NCBI GenBank assembly: GCA_016169945.1
Contig: JADLSH010000062.1
Location: 62,001 to 126,000, forward strand
DNA from: Trachythela sp. YZ-2020
Lineage: Eukaryota > Cnidaria > Anthozoa > Malacalcyonacea > Clavulariidae
DNA length: 64,000 nt
Direction of reading: 5' to 3'
Position 1 is the stretch's first letter. Each line of letters starts with the position of its first letter. Made by a program: the position numbers and the translations under genes. A model generated the notes under the pieces. That model had not been told where the DNA came from. It saw nothing but the letters and a program-made list of their open reading frames with translations, and did not search any database. Positions 1 through 12,040 of the stretch are shown here, piece by piece.

Positions 1-149
1 ATAAAAAAGGCATGTTCAAACATCAAAAATTATATGCTGGGCAATAATATTTTTACTAGATTTTAAGTAGCAGCTTTCTTCATGTTGCAATAAATAACGG
101 TCTGAAATAACGGTCAAATCTTGTCTCCTAATCTCCATTTGACAAATGG

Positions 150-481
150 CATACATACATACATACATTATTCAGCTCACTCCCCGTTGGGGCTTTTCAG
201 TGACCGATTACATCAAGTATCTAGCTTACCTATATTATGTACTTAATCTACATTATTTATTTTTACAATTGTGATATTACTTTCCTAATCTCTCTATCCT
301 AACCCACCCAGTCAACTTTCCCTGTGGGAGGAAACCGGAGTGCCCGGAGAAAACCCACGACTTTCGACAGAGCGTTGACTTACTCTTTTCACATGAGTGT
401 GATGAGTGTCCTCAACGAGAATCGAACTCAAGACTCAGAGGTGAAAGGCGCTTGCTCTGACGACTGCGCCACCGAAGCCCC
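150..481 (-). repeat. tRNA-derived SINE, unit 1 (family 1)
   Basis: Read on the minus strand it starts with GGGGCTTCGGTGGCGCAGTC and contains an A-box-like TGGCGCAGTC and a B-box-like GAGTTCGATTC, as in the 5' part of tRNA-derived SINEs. It ends in an (ATGT)n tail at 150-168. Identical copies lie at the equivalent places in units 2 and 3, and a diverged relative lies at 62,678. No target duplication was recognised. Confidence 0.8.
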
Positions 482-1680
482 ATCAGCAGTAAATAACAGT
501 CTTCAGTCTTTAAGTATGACAAGACTGACTACTTCATTTTTTCCGGATATAATGTCCGATCAATTTAGTATTTGGTCGGACAAACTGAAATTTGATCAGA
601 AAATGTCCGACCATTATTTCAGGCTCTGTGTTGTATCAAGTCTGGAATGTTTGATAAGATATATGTCTGTTTAATAAATCATTGTAAATCATTGCTTTTA
701 GTTTCAAGCTAGAGTGCATTTCTGTTCCAGAATTTAGGAGGTTAGCAGGGCCACCAAGAGATTTAGTGGGGGCTGTGGCAAAATTTATTCTGGGACCCAA
801 GGCTGAATTTTCTCTGGGACCCCTATGATCTCAAAATTTTAGAGCATTAGAAACACTGGCATATTTGGTAGCCACTCTCTACAGATTTCCTAAACCAAAC
901 ATGACCCTACAAATGCGCCCAACCTGAGCCACAACTTATGAAGGGTCCTGCTCAATACTTCTTTCTTCCTCCAAAATTGGGAACACCTGTCGGCTGGTTG
1001 CTCCCTGTGCAGGACACTGTGGAATACTCATAGGCGTACGAGGCGGGAGGGGGCGAATTTGGACAGGAATGGTAAGGTCGGGCAATTTCTACTCAAGAGT
1101 TGGGCATTGGTTGTATGTCATGAGGTCTTGTCATATAATAAATAGCATAAATTTTAATCTGAGTAACTTACAGGGCTTTTTAACTATACAACTGGGGAGC
1201 GTAATATTTTTCGCAACGTTTTGGCGTTTATTTTCCGGTTTTGACCAGTTCAACAGTTTGTCGATAATGACCATATCCAAATTGAATAAGAATTGAGGGC
1301 TCTCACTAGAATTTTTTAAAATCAAGATTTTGCATAGTTTAGGGATTTCTTTAGGAATTTATACAATTTTAAAGATTCCAAGATTGACCTTAGCAATCAT
1401 TTAGACTGATTTATATACTTATTATACAGCCTTACCTGCCCTGAAATGCAATTTTCCAAATTTTCAAAAATTTCCTGGGTTCATACCAGGACAACCCACC
1501 AAAGAATAAAATCACATGTGCATAGTCGGTTAATTTTCTGTCAGAAATTTAAAGTCATAGTTAAAGTTATGGTTATTAGTTTATAGCCTGAACGGCCCGC
1601 ATTTGTTTTTAACACCTTTTGTCCCCCAGTGAAAATTCCTTAAAAAAGGCACTGCATGATACTCCACCTAAGAAATATAA
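482..1680. other. Non-coding repeat-unit sequence
   Basis: No supported gene is seen. Short open frames here (for example 1069-1296) are not conserved in length between the three units, because single-base indels near 1205 and 11,405 change the frame. The stretch is AT-rich anonymous DNA shared by all three units. Confidence 0.6.
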
Positions 1681-1689
1681 AACACTTTT

Positions 1690-1839
1690 CGTGTTTACAT
1701 ACAGTTATATCAACACGAGTGGAAATTTGGAAAACGAGAAATTGTGTGGAAACACGACGCCCGGAGGGCGGAGTGTTTTCAAACAATTTCGAGTTTTCCC
1801 AATTTCCACGAGTGTTGATATAACTGTATGTAAACACGG
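1690..1839. repeat. Foldback MITE hairpin, unit 1
   Basis: A near-perfect inverted repeat with arms of about 65 bp runs from CGTGTTTACATACAGTTATA to its complement ending at 1839, around a GC-rich loop (CGCCCGGAGGGCG). A second smaller palindrome with the same GTGTTTACAT word follows at 1910-1938. Overlapping open frames on both strands here are products of the symmetry and are not genes. Confidence 0.85.
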
Positions 1840-1939
1840 AAAATGTTTTGTATATTTTTTATAATATAGCACTAAGAAATATAAAGTACAACTATGTTAT
1901 GAAATTTTCCGTGTTTACATCGAGTTATGTAAACACGGC

Positions 1940-2887
1940 TCTGAGCCAATCAGCGTTGAGAGTTTGCAAATGCTATATTATAATATGAAATGCAACTATA
2001 AAGAGTGTGCTGTTCCTTATACAGTAAGATGTATTTCTCAGACATTTAATGTCGGGCAATTTCTGTTTTCGTCGGGCAAAGTAGTGTCCGCCCACCCCAA
2101 CTTTTTTTGGTGCGCACGCCCATGACAATACTGCTATAAGTTCTAACTAAAAGACAGATCCTGGGTACAAGATTGACTACAAGCCACAATAACCTTACCT
2201 CTGGCATCAGTCTTGTTAGACAGAGTAAAATAGCAAACTAACATTGCATTGTGGCTTAACTGTTATCTCTCAACTGAAGGATAAATTATATAATGTATTT
2301 CAAAATAATTCACTGGTACAGTGTAGTTAAGTTTGTATCCTTGTAAAACTAGAACATCAATTGGCATTATTAAAGGGTACTAACTATTAGGCAAATACTT
2401 TCATGTAAAAAAGTTGGGATTTTCTTCTCATGTCTGTTTCTGAAGCATTAGCAATCACTCGCAGGTTTTACCAATATTCGTAACATGTACATATATATAC
2501 AAGTAACAAATAAACCAAAGCAAGCTGGAAGATTTTCACTGTTCAATCTTCGAACTCTCCAGTGTTATTCTCTAGTACACAGTATTTATTAAAATCTCTT
2601 GCAACATCGTGTTGAAAACCGTCAAAATAAAGATGAACAGCAATGAGCCATGTAACCAAAAAAACTCGTTGAAATACTGACATTTTGCACTCCAGCTTAT
2701 TCCCATGCAGACACTTAATTTAAAAAGGAAGGCTTTGTAGATTTTCAAATATAATAACTTTCATAACCCATAGGCTTATTGTGACCATTCACACTATATA
2801 AGGAAAACTAACTTATCGAATAGAAACGTATGCTTAGATACGTCTATGTTATAGGTAATACTATTGTTCCTTAAGATACTGCATGGT
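1940..2887. other. Anonymous AT-rich sequence
   Basis: No gene or clear element is recognised in this stretch, which repeats at about 12,140-13,084 and, with a 588-bp insertion, at 22,325-23,862. Confidence 0.5.
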
Positions 2888-3011
2888 TCAAACCGTCTTG
2901 AAACGGGGTCTCCCTTCTCTCTCTTTCTTATACATTTCAAATGCGTCTGCCAGGTCTTTTGCCCGTATACGATCTTCTTTTGAATTATGTTCTTTGCGGA
3001 CATTTATGCGC
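2888..3011 (-). CDS. Candidate terminal exon, 40 codons, unit 1
   Basis: On the minus strand a pyrimidine-rich tract ending in TTTTCAG is followed by a 124-nt stretch that reads, after one phase nucleotide, as 40 charged residues (RINVRKEHNSKEDRIRAKDL near its start, then a Lys/Glu-rich helix) and a TGA stop. Without splicing, an in-frame ATG 15 nt upstream of the acceptor would give a 47-residue product. The unit 3 copy differs by a synonymous Ser codon and a conservative Arg-to-Lys change. That pattern would fit past coding constraint, although two substitutions are weak evidence. I do not recognise the family, and no partner exon was found upstream. It could be an orphan last exon of a host gene captured in the array, or chance. 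Confidence 0.4.
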
Positions 3012-3535
3012 CTGAAAACATAGAAATCCATATTTATCAAAGGACAGCGGCAACTAAAATTGCTATTTACAGTAGTCGATAAGAACACTTAATTTTAATA
3101 AATAGGTTATTTCAAAAACTTTTCGATAGATTGATTTCAGTATATATAACAAGGACGCAGTAAAAGACGGGCGGAGACTAAACGCGCATATAAACGGCTG
3201 TGCTAGATGTGAAGCGTCATAGGACTGGCGTCGGCGCGCTTTCTTTAAAAAATGGAATAAAATATCTCCCAAAATGGCAACAAAATAGGTACATACTCAC
3301 AAGCGAGAAATTGACGGATTTAAATGACAAGAATTTGTAATTGCTCATTAAAATTGAAAATTATTGCGCCTGATATAACTGAATGAATGAATGAATTGAA
3401 CATTATTGGGAAAGGTGCAATTTCTATAGTGCTGGTAACAGCTAGTATTGTTCCCAGTGGCCCTTTATAAGCAGGTTATTAAATATTTACAATAAACGGT
3501 TAAAACTTTGCACTATAATTTAAAATACATAGATT

Positions 3536-3895
3536 GGGGCTTCGGTGTAGCAGTCGTCAGAGCAAGCGCCTTTCACCTCTGAGATCGTGGGTTGAATTCT
3601 TGCAGGGAACTCATGACACTTATGTGAAAAGAGTCAGTCAACGCTCTACCGAAAGTCGTGGGTTTTCTCCGGGTAGTCCGGTTTCCTCCCACAGGGAATG
3701 TTGACAGGGTGGGTTTGCATAAGCCTCAAACCAACCCTTCGATCGTAGCTGTGCTCCCTGATTAGAGTCATACGGTGGCAGCCAGAGGTGCCTTCAGTAA
3801 GCCTTCGACTCGATCAAGTCGAGCTGCGTCCTTCGTAATTCAGCTCAGCTTTCAGCTGCAAGTAAGGATCATTAGCACACTCCCACTTACTTACA
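3536..3895 (+). repeat. tRNA-derived SINE, unit 1 (family 2)
   Basis: The plus-strand copy starts with GGGGCTTCGGTGTAGCAGTC and shares its first ~190 bp with the family 1 SINE. It has a different 3' half (GTGCTCCCTGATTAGAGTC...) and ends in an (ACTT)n tail. Two SINE families with a common tRNA-like head but different tails therefore lie head-out in the same unit. Confidence 0.8.
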
Positions 3896-3925
3896 TAACA
3901 ATGACAAGATATACTGGGTATCCAG

Positions 3926-4057
3926 TAGACTTGCTCCAAGTCTGTCTCTTATAGGGGGAGACTATCGCGTCCCGGGCGCTCGCCGTCCGCCTTAATTTCC
4001 TTCCGCCCGCATTTTCGCACTCCCCAATAAAAACCCCTATAAGAGACAGACTTGGAG
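3926..4057. mobile_element. Truncated copy of the MULE-like MITE, unit 1
   Basis: This is the same MITE as at 24,906-25,062 with a short internal deletion, and it stops 8 bp before its right end. At 4058 the polymerase B pseudogene begins. The left GGTATCCAG flank is present and the right one is missing, so the polymerase-bearing DNA was joined inside the MITE terminus. Confidence 0.85.
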
Positions 4058-7000
4058 AATGGTCTTCACATTCCGAGTAATCTTGTACGGAATGTCTACA
4101 GTAACTTGACGGGTCTCGTTACACACTGCGTGACGATACACCAGTTCACGTATAACGTCAAAGTTCACCGTTTGTCTTGCAGTACAATCCAGGGTGATGC
4201 CTCGTATCTTGGTCTCGACTTTATCCGTATTGGTCCGGTAGCAATAATTTTTGGGTCCCCCCGAGATGAAGGTGGTAATGTGATCCCCTCCTAACTCGTC
4301 GGTTAAATCACCAAGATAAGGACCTATCGGGGGCTCTGGATCACCGGGTTTGCTGACATAAATTACCGAATCCGTATCGTAATACAATACTCTTTCCTGC
4401 AATTGGTCCAACACATCATAGAGTTTGAGACGGGCATAAGCGGTGGTGAAAGCGGCGATGATTACATTGGTTTTGGCGTTTGGTTCGATAAAATTTTCGG
4501 TATACTCATAACGAATCTCTATCATCTCGTCGCTCACCAAACTAACATCAAGCACGTTAATTTCGTCGGAGGAAAGGTAGTCAAAATACACTTCGGGATC
4601 TCGAATCTGTAACGTTTTCACCATGTTGGGTCGTTGCGCGAATTTACCCCAAAACGAATTCAGCATCAATTTTGCTAGGGCGCGCAATCCAGGATTGTGT
4701 TCAATTTTGCTTCGATCCAACTGTATTCCTTCGTGTTCGTAGTACTCGTCCACATATCGCTGCTTTTGTTCTTCGGTGATGCAGTCCTTCGGGTACCCGC
4801 TCGCCTCCTGCTTGATTTTCATGAAGGTGTTCATGTAGTCTTTAAACAGCTCGTCAGAGGTTTCAGGAAAATGCCACACTTCGTGGAGTTGTAGGATTTG
4901 ATAACCTTTCTCTAGGGCTTTCTCCAACTCTACGTGGCACCAGGTTCCTTGGATAGCTCTTTCGTTATCGGAATGGGTACAGGGGGTCTGGTTACATGTA
5001 TCTGCACAGGTTTTGCACAGAGGGAACATCAACTTGCCCTGGGTACGATAGGGAAGGACAGGATGGAAAAGACCTCGAGGTGGTAATACCGTGCACTTGA
5101 TCATACCAAAATAAGTGGAAATGTCGTCGAAATTCTCGGTGATAATACGAGGACAACCAACGACTGTCTTTGTCATTTTGTTGCACCAGGGATAGAGGCT
5201 AGTGAAATCTACGTAGTTTATTTTCTCACCATCCTCGCACTCATGGTAAAGTTTGGCGGCGTTGGTTCGACCCCATAAAAACCATCTCGAGGCTCCAAAG
5301 GATCCACCAAATCATAGTTGTCAAAGTATGTTTTCATGTCCTCATCACGTTCCAGCTCTTTCTTTATATCGCATTCCCATACTTCAACGAGATTGAAACC
5401 GCGTTCTTTAAGGTAAAGAGCTTTTTGTACTGTGGCTTCGTAAAGATCATGCATTGTTTTTCACTTACTGGGTTGACTGTATCACGGGCATAACAATTCA
5501 AACATCCATGCCAAAAACATCCATGGAACTCATAAGCCGTGTTAGTCTCTTCGTGATATCCATCCAGGAAATATCGATGCACGCTCTTTTCTCCACCGTT
5601 TCGTTTATGTTGTATATGGATATCATTCTTTTCTGCCGTATAGGAAAGCCATTTCAAGGCGATATTGGATTGTTTGGTTTTCGGATGGTAGCCGTGTGGA
5701 GGAATGATGGCAATGGTATTTTCTCGGAGGTAATTGGTTCGGTATACCAAATTACAAGCCGAGGCGATGGTCAGGCATTTTTCAAAGGGATCGATATCAG
5801 TAACGTCACGGAACAACTCGCGGAAATCAAGACAACAGCGGCGGAGAATATCGACGTCAGAGCGACAGTAGGCGAGGATTTCTTGCTGGAAGTCGAACAC
5901 ATAATCGTTCTCTTTCAATTCAGTGTGCCATTCTAAAAACTTTTCCTTCTCGGCAGGACTCATTCCGTCAGGATTGTAGGATAAACTAGGAGGTATGGGT
6001 CCGACGTAATTCTCGTTCTCTTTCTTGTTAAACAGATGAGGGAAATAGCCTTTTGCAAGTTCGTCGATACCAAAGGTTTTAGGGAAATCAGCTAATCTCA
6101 TCGGGATAAAACTCAAGGAGTCGATAAACTTGATTTTGAACATAGGTACAGATAGTGTAAGGACCTTGGCACCGCGCATAATCACGTCGTACTTGACATC
6201 GTTCTCGCGTAGGTATTGTAAGATGAAATAACTATCATACCCTTGGAAGTTATGCGCCATCACAATACAGTTCTCGTGTTCCTCGGTAAATAACCATTCG
6301 CAGAATTCGTTTCGTGTATTATCCCCTTGAAACGACCATTCATCACCGGCTTCGTTCTGAATCACGCATAAATTAGGTTCGTGGTTCCCGTTTTCTTGAC
6401 GACATTCAAAATCAAAGAAAAGCAATTGATCGTATCCGCTTTGGGATGTGCCTTCGTCCGATGCATCGTCCGACACGTTGTCGTCTCGTTTCTTTTCAGG
6501 CTGGATGTAACAGTAGTGATCCCCGGGTCGAGTATACTCTTTACATATACGACATTTTGTCATGCCACAATTGTGTTTGTCCGGATTCTTTTTGCTACGC
6601 TTCACGACGGTATTACAATCAGGGCATTTGACCAAATCAGAACAAATCGATTTTGATTTTCCCACCGATTGTTTATGTCTATCGAAACATTCTTGGCTTT
6701 TGAAGATCCGATTACATTTGTCACAATGCATCCAGGACACGATAGGACAGTCGGGAAAACGACAACATTTACACGCATTGGGACATAAATGATCCCTTTC
6801 GTGATCGTAAGCTTTCTTACATACGTGACAATAATAACCTGAGCCAAAAAGCCAGGCATGGTGGTAATAACATCGTAATGACTATCATGTAGATACAGGT
6901 AAATCTTTTTCTCTTTCTCAGGACCGGTATAGATGAGACTACTTTGGTGCTCTTTAGATACGATATTGATTTGGTACTCAGTTAGATACGTTTGGAACCG

Positions 7001-8005
7001 TTTAACTTCATCCATGCCACAGGGTCCAAGGGGAACGTCCGCTTTTTTATGCAATTCACGCGCTAGACGGGTTTGAAGTGGTTTTCGATGGTTCGCTATC
7101 ATCTTATATCGATTATCGTTTTCAATTTTGGCTTTGGCAACGACCAGAGCTCTTGCTAAACATAGTTCATCTTTGTTTTGAATCCTAACAATCGATCTCT
7201 TCTTGATCAAATGCTTCTCCAAATTAATCTCGCTTCGTTTCGTACTTCCACCACCATGAGGCATTTCTACATGAATCATATTAACACTAACCGTATCGTT
7301 CAATCGAAATTTCTTATTAGATTGGATGACACGTTCAATTTCAGCTAACACGCGTTCGGTCGTCAAACGTTGACGGGGCATAAAAGGAAGAGAAATGGGG
7401 GGATCAAGCACAGGTGATCGTAATACAAAACGGACTTGATCATGGGGAGGAATATCTTGGGCGATGGTATTCAACAAATTCTCGAATATTTCATGAAGCC
7501 GATTATGGAATTGGGAAAGTTCCAAATGTGCGAACGTGTCCGTAAATTGAATAGCATAATCCGTACCGGTAGTCTTAAACTTCTTCACTTTTACTTGTTT
7601 AACATCTTTGACAGTAAAAAAGTTATCGCTAACCTCGTCAGATGTACTTGCGCCATCGTTTACTTCATCAAAAGATCTTTTCTGGCCACGACCATTTTGT
7701 ACGAAAGGCTCATCGTTTATCTCTTCGTTCATATCATCATAAGCTCTCTTCTGGCCTTTCTGTAACACGGGTTCGTCGTTCTGCCAATCATACATAAACG
7801 CTTCGCGCTGTTCGGGTGTCCAGGTATCCGTAAAGTCAGCCACAAGCCCTAGCCGCTCGTTTTCCATTCGCCACTCCCTTATACGATGAAAAATATCCAT
7901 TTTCTTCTCAAACATAAGCCGTTGTTCAAGCTCATTCAACACATGTTGGTTTTCCAGCTCAGCGAGTTCCGCAATCGTTTGGCACTCGGATATTTTCGTA
8001 TCCAT
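4058..8005 (-). pseudogene. polB: Protein-primed DNA polymerase B, Polinton/adintovirus type, unit 1
   Basis: This is a family B, protein-primed replicative polymerase, read leftward from the ATG at 8005. It has a poorly conserved acidic N-terminal part and then a conserved block around 7400-6840. A Cys-rich zinc-finger cluster follows (CHVC, CDKC, CPDC, CRIC; about 6830-6520). The 3'-5' exonuclease shows FFDFEC (Exo I, near 6415), HNFQGYDS (Exo II, near 6240) and YCRSDVDIL (Exo III, near 5860). The polymerase shows DFTSLYPWCNK (motif A, near 5210), KLMLNSFWGK (motif B, near 4670) and YYDTDSVIY (motif C, near 4375). All catalytic carboxylates are visible. Frameshifts lie near 6837, 5457 (A-run) and 5270 (G-run), and the C-terminus is cut off by the MITE junction at 4058. 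This motif set is known from Polintons/Mavericks and adintoviruses. It is probably not functional as assembled. Confidence 0.92.
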
Positions 8006-8255
8006 GTCTAAACAAAAAGTGTTTTAAGTTCATTTACTGTCTACCACGACCAAGAAAGTTTACATAAATTAACAGACGTATAGGTATTTACCTTTAAAAT
8101 CAGGTCTTTTAAAATTCAAAGCAGTCCAGTAAAGTTTCTCTGTGAACAATATATCAAGGCTAGTCTTTTCACAAGAAATATATCCAACAATGTTCTCTCT
8201 GTGAATGCCGTGAACAATATATCGAGTAGCATCTATATTCTCAATTTATACTCTC

Positions 8256-8508
8256 GGTATGGATGTTACGCAACGCTTTATGTTACGCAACGCTATTAGT
8301 ATTTAAACGTTACGCAACGCTTTATGTTACGCAACGCTTTATGTTACGCAACGCTTTATGTTACGCAACGCTATTAGTATTTAAACGTTACGCAACGCTT
8401 TATGTTACGCAACGCTTCACGTTACGCAACGCTTTATGTTACGCAACGCTATTAGTATTTAAACGTTACGCAACGCTTTATGTTACGCAACGCTTTACGT
8501 TACGTCAC
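8256..8508. repeat. 17-bp tandem array upstream of polB, unit 1
   Basis: The core is TTACGCAACGCT repeated with spacers TTATG (17-bp unit) or ATTAGTATTTAAACG (27-bp unit). The 27-bp variant recurs about every 78 bp, so there is a higher-order repeat of roughly three copies. The array lies 250 bp beyond the polB start. Its long plus-strand open frame (alternating NALCYATL and RYATLYVTQ) reflects the repeat and is not a protein gene. By analogy with the terminal array of the Polinton at 50,180, I infer a remnant of a viral terminal repeat. Confidence 0.85.
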
Positions 8509-8680
8509 CTCATTATTATTCTTACTTCCATGCGTATGAATACTAATCACTTCCGGTGCTATATAGGGGGGTTAAGCTACTGTCGTCTTTTTCTGCAGTT
8601 TTCGCATTTGGCGACGACCCTTCGAAAATGCACTTTCAATTTCAAGCGACGAATGTCGGTCCTGGGATGTTTTTTGATAA

Positions 8681-8836
8681 CTATACGGCGACACGAAGGC
8701 ATAAGGCGTCTTTATTCAGCACGACGTATTCACTCTCATCGTTTTCAAACAGAAGACTCAAATCTACATATCGGGTTTTGGGTATCTCTTTTTTTATCGC
8801 ATCAACCACTTCTACGTATGGGTTGGGTTGATGCAT
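8681..8836 (-). pseudogene. Remnant of a small conserved ORF beside polB, unit 1
   Basis: A minus-strand frame of 51 codons (starting MHQPNPYVEVVDAIKKEIP) has ordinary codon content, a hydrophilic N-terminal half and an acidic patch (FENDESEY). In unit 2 the sequence upstream of this ATG continues the same frame for about 30 codons, so the ATG is probably internal. In unit 1 a one-base difference breaks that extension. The frame ends at a TAG at 8681. It lies between the polB 5' array and the outer unit DNA. I do not recognise it with certainty; position and style suggest another gene of the same virus-like element. Confidence 0.45.
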
Positions 8837-10200
8837 GAAAAAACTCCACGAGTATCGCCTATTTGCCGACTTGTATATCTTGAACTTTGGAATTCACGGC
8901 ACAAAAGTGAAATATCGATCGAAAGAGAGCATGAAACGTGTTGTTAACGTTGACTAAACGTTTCGTTTAGCATAATTTTTGTCTATTGTTCATGCTTAAA
9001 ATGTGTGACCTTTTTTGTTTGACGATGAACAAATAATCAACACACGTCATGTTTACAACATAAATAAACCCGTGAAATAGTTCACACTTCATACTTGAAC
9101 GCAAATGGTAATATCACTTAGTATTCGCATATCTAATTAGTCAATCGCGCATTGTTTCTCAAAAACAGGGGGCCTGAAATCTAGTATAACCAAATTACTG
9201 TCTGCAGCAACCTCGTACCCAGGGCTTCTGCGCTTGTGGCTCTCAGAAGCCCTGGGATAATCAGTTGCCGAAAGCGATTTTAAGCGATTTGATTGGTCAA
9301 TCGGAATAGAATAGAATATTGCAAGTATTCAGTAACCGAATAATATTTTGGCAACATGGCTGCCATCAAGGAGTGCATGCGAAGGTTTGAATGCAAGTTT
9401 TTATATGGAAATCACTTGTAAACGAAACTCTAGCGAAGTGTTAGGATTAAACAAAAGAAGAAAGGATTATTATCATGTAGATATAAACAACAATGGCGAA
9501 CAAAGCGGGAATATAACAAACAAAGGATGGATTTTCTTAAAGACCTTGTAAAGTCCATTCTGCGCATGTGCTATGGGGGGTCCCACAATGTAAAAAATGC
9601 CCAAATTTCGCGTTGTTTCGACTAAAATTCGACATCTTCTAAATCAGAAACTCGAATCTGTATTTATTCAAAGCATAGCGAACCAGAACACATCATAATT
9701 TTTTAAATATAGCGTGTTTAAAATTTAAACAAACGGACGTTGCCGGTTTGTTTACATCGGGACTTTACATCACCTTTAAATCTGAAGTATATATATAAAC
9801 CAACACTATCAACATTCTACAACCAGAAATGTAAATATTACGTAATAATGTTTTATATACTGTTACTTCAAGCCTTTAATTTAATGGATTTATGTTCTGT
9901 TCTTATGCATTTTAATTGTTTTGTTGGAATAAGATAAAAATATATACACAACTAATTGAACACAAGGAAGATTTGAACTGTAAAATTGTATATGAGCAGC
10001 CGGAATGCTGTTGGTAGTTTCTAACATAATTTTCACTGATAAATTATGGAAATTTGTTCCTTATGCTCTTTACTGCATCTCAAAGTTAAAATACTCATTG
10101 CCCAGTACCCTCCCAATTTGAGAAACAGCAATATTTGTAGCTTAGGTTTAATGACACTTACTTTAAATGGCTAGTTGAAATGTTTTCCAGTCACAAAATT
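8837..10200. other. Distal part of unit 1, no gene seen
   Basis: Contains a short hairpin at 9218-9259 (CCCAGGGCTTCTG and its complement), which recurs at 19,406-19,447, in reverse at 23,413-23,454, and partly at 35,315. The rest is AT-rich anonymous DNA. It joins unit 2 at 10,200/10,201 without a break. The same content fills 19,111-20,388. Confidence 0.55.
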
Positions 10201-10349
10201 ATAAAAAAGGCATGTTCAAACATCAAAAATTATATGCTGGGCAATAATATTTTTACTAGATTTTAAGTAGCAGCTTTCTTCATGTTGCAATAAATAACGG
10301 TCTGAAATAACGGTCAAATCTTGTCTCCTAATCTCCATTTGACAAATGG

Positions 10350-10681
10350 CATACATACATACATACATTATTCAGCTCACTCCCCGTTGGGGCTTTTCAG
10401 TGACCGATTACATCAAGTATCTAGCTTACCTATATTATGTACTTAATCTACATTATTTATTTTTACAATTGTGATATTACTTTCCTAATCTCTCTATCCT
10501 AACCCACCCAGTCAACTTTCCCTGTGGGAGGAAACCGGAGTGCCCGGAGAAAACCCACGACTTTCGACAGAGCGTTGACTTACTCTTTTCACATGAGTGT
10601 GATGAGTGTCCTCAACGAGAATCGAACTCAAGACTCAGAGGTGAAAGGCGCTTGCTCTGACGACTGCGCCACCGAAGCCCC
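10350..10681 (-). repeat. tRNA-derived SINE, unit 2 (family 1)
   Basis: This is the unit 2 copy of the SINE at 150-481, with the same box A/B head and (ATGT)n tail. It was present before the array was duplicated, because it occupies the same site in all three units. Confidence 0.8.
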
Positions 10682-11890
10682 ATCAGCAGTAAATAACAGT
10701 CTTCAGTCTTTAAGTATGACAAGACTGACTACTTCATTTTTTCCGGATATAATGTCCGATCAATTTAGTATTTGGTCGGACAAACTGAAATTTGATCAGA
10801 AAATGTCCGACCATTATTTCAGGCTCTGTGTTGTATCAAGTCTGGAATGTTTGATAAGATATATGTCTGTTTAATAAATCATTGTAAATCATTGCTTTTA
10901 GTTTCAAGCTAGAGTGCACTTCTGTTCCAGAATTTAGGAGGTTAGCAGGGCCACCAAGAGATTTAGTGGGGGCTGTGGCAAAATTTATTCTGGGACCCAA
11001 GGCTGAATTTTCTCTGGGACCCCTATGATCTCAAAATTTTAGAGCATTAGAAACACTGGCATATTTGGTAGCCACTCTCTACAGATTTCCTAAACCAAAC
11101 ATGACCCTACAAATGCGCCCAACCTGAGCCACAACTTATGAAGGGTCCTGCTCAATACTTCTTTCTTCCTCCAAAATTGGGAACACCTGTCGGCTGGTTG
11201 CTCCCTGTGCAGGACACTGTGGAATACTCATAGGCGTACGAGGCGGGAGGGGGCGAATTTGGACAGGAATGGTAAGGTCGGGCAATTTCTACTCAAGAGT
11301 TGGGCATTGGTTGTATGTCATGAGGTCTTGTCATATAATAAATAGCATAAATTTTAATCTGAGTAACTTACAGGGCTTTTTAACTATACAACTGGGGAGC
11401 GTAATATTTTTTCGCAACGTTTTGGCGTTTATTTTCCGGTTTTTGACCAGTTCGACGGTTTGTCGATAATGACGATATCCAAATTGAATAAGAATTGAGG
11501 GCTCCGACTAGGATTTTTTAAAATCAAGATTTTGCATAGTTTAGGGATTTCTTTAGGAATTTATACAATTTTAAAGATTCCAAGATTGACCTTAGCAATC
11601 ATTTAGACTGATTTATATACTTATTATACAGCCTTACCTGCCCTGAAATGCAATTTTCCAAATTTTCAAAAATTTCCTGGGTTCATACCAGGACAACCCA
11701 CCAAAGAATAAAATCACATGTGCATAGTCGGTTAATTTTCTTAGAGATTTAAAGTCATAGTTAAAGTTATGGTTATTAGTTTATAGCCTGAACGGCCCGC
11801 ATTTGTTTTTAACACCTTTTGTCCCCCAGTGAAAATTCCTTAAAAAAGGCACTGCATGATACTCCACCCTAAGAAATATAAAACACTTTT

Positions 11891-12040
11891 CGTGTTTACA
11901 TACAGTTATATCAACACGAGTGGAAATTTGGAAAACGAGAAATTGTGTGGAAACACGACGCCCGGAGGGCGGAGTGTTTTCAAACAATTTCGAGTTTTCC
12001 CAATTTCCACGAGTGTTGATATAACTGTATGTAAACACGG
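11891..12040. repeat. Foldback MITE hairpin, unit 2
   Basis: Unit 2 copy of the hairpin at 1690-1839, with the same arms and loop. Confidence 0.85.

Noticed and set aside
4036..4057. TATAAGAGACAG, identical to part of the Tn5 mosaic end used in sequencing adapters
   Set aside because: It occurs in inverted orientation as the natural TIR of a MITE in all three units, with a 9-bp TSD in unit 3 and extended inner symmetry. Only 12 bp match, so adapter contamination is unlikely.
8263..8838. Plus-strand 191-codon frame with repeated NALCYATL motifs
   Set aside because: It is a translation of the 17-bp tandem array and contains no independent coding signal.
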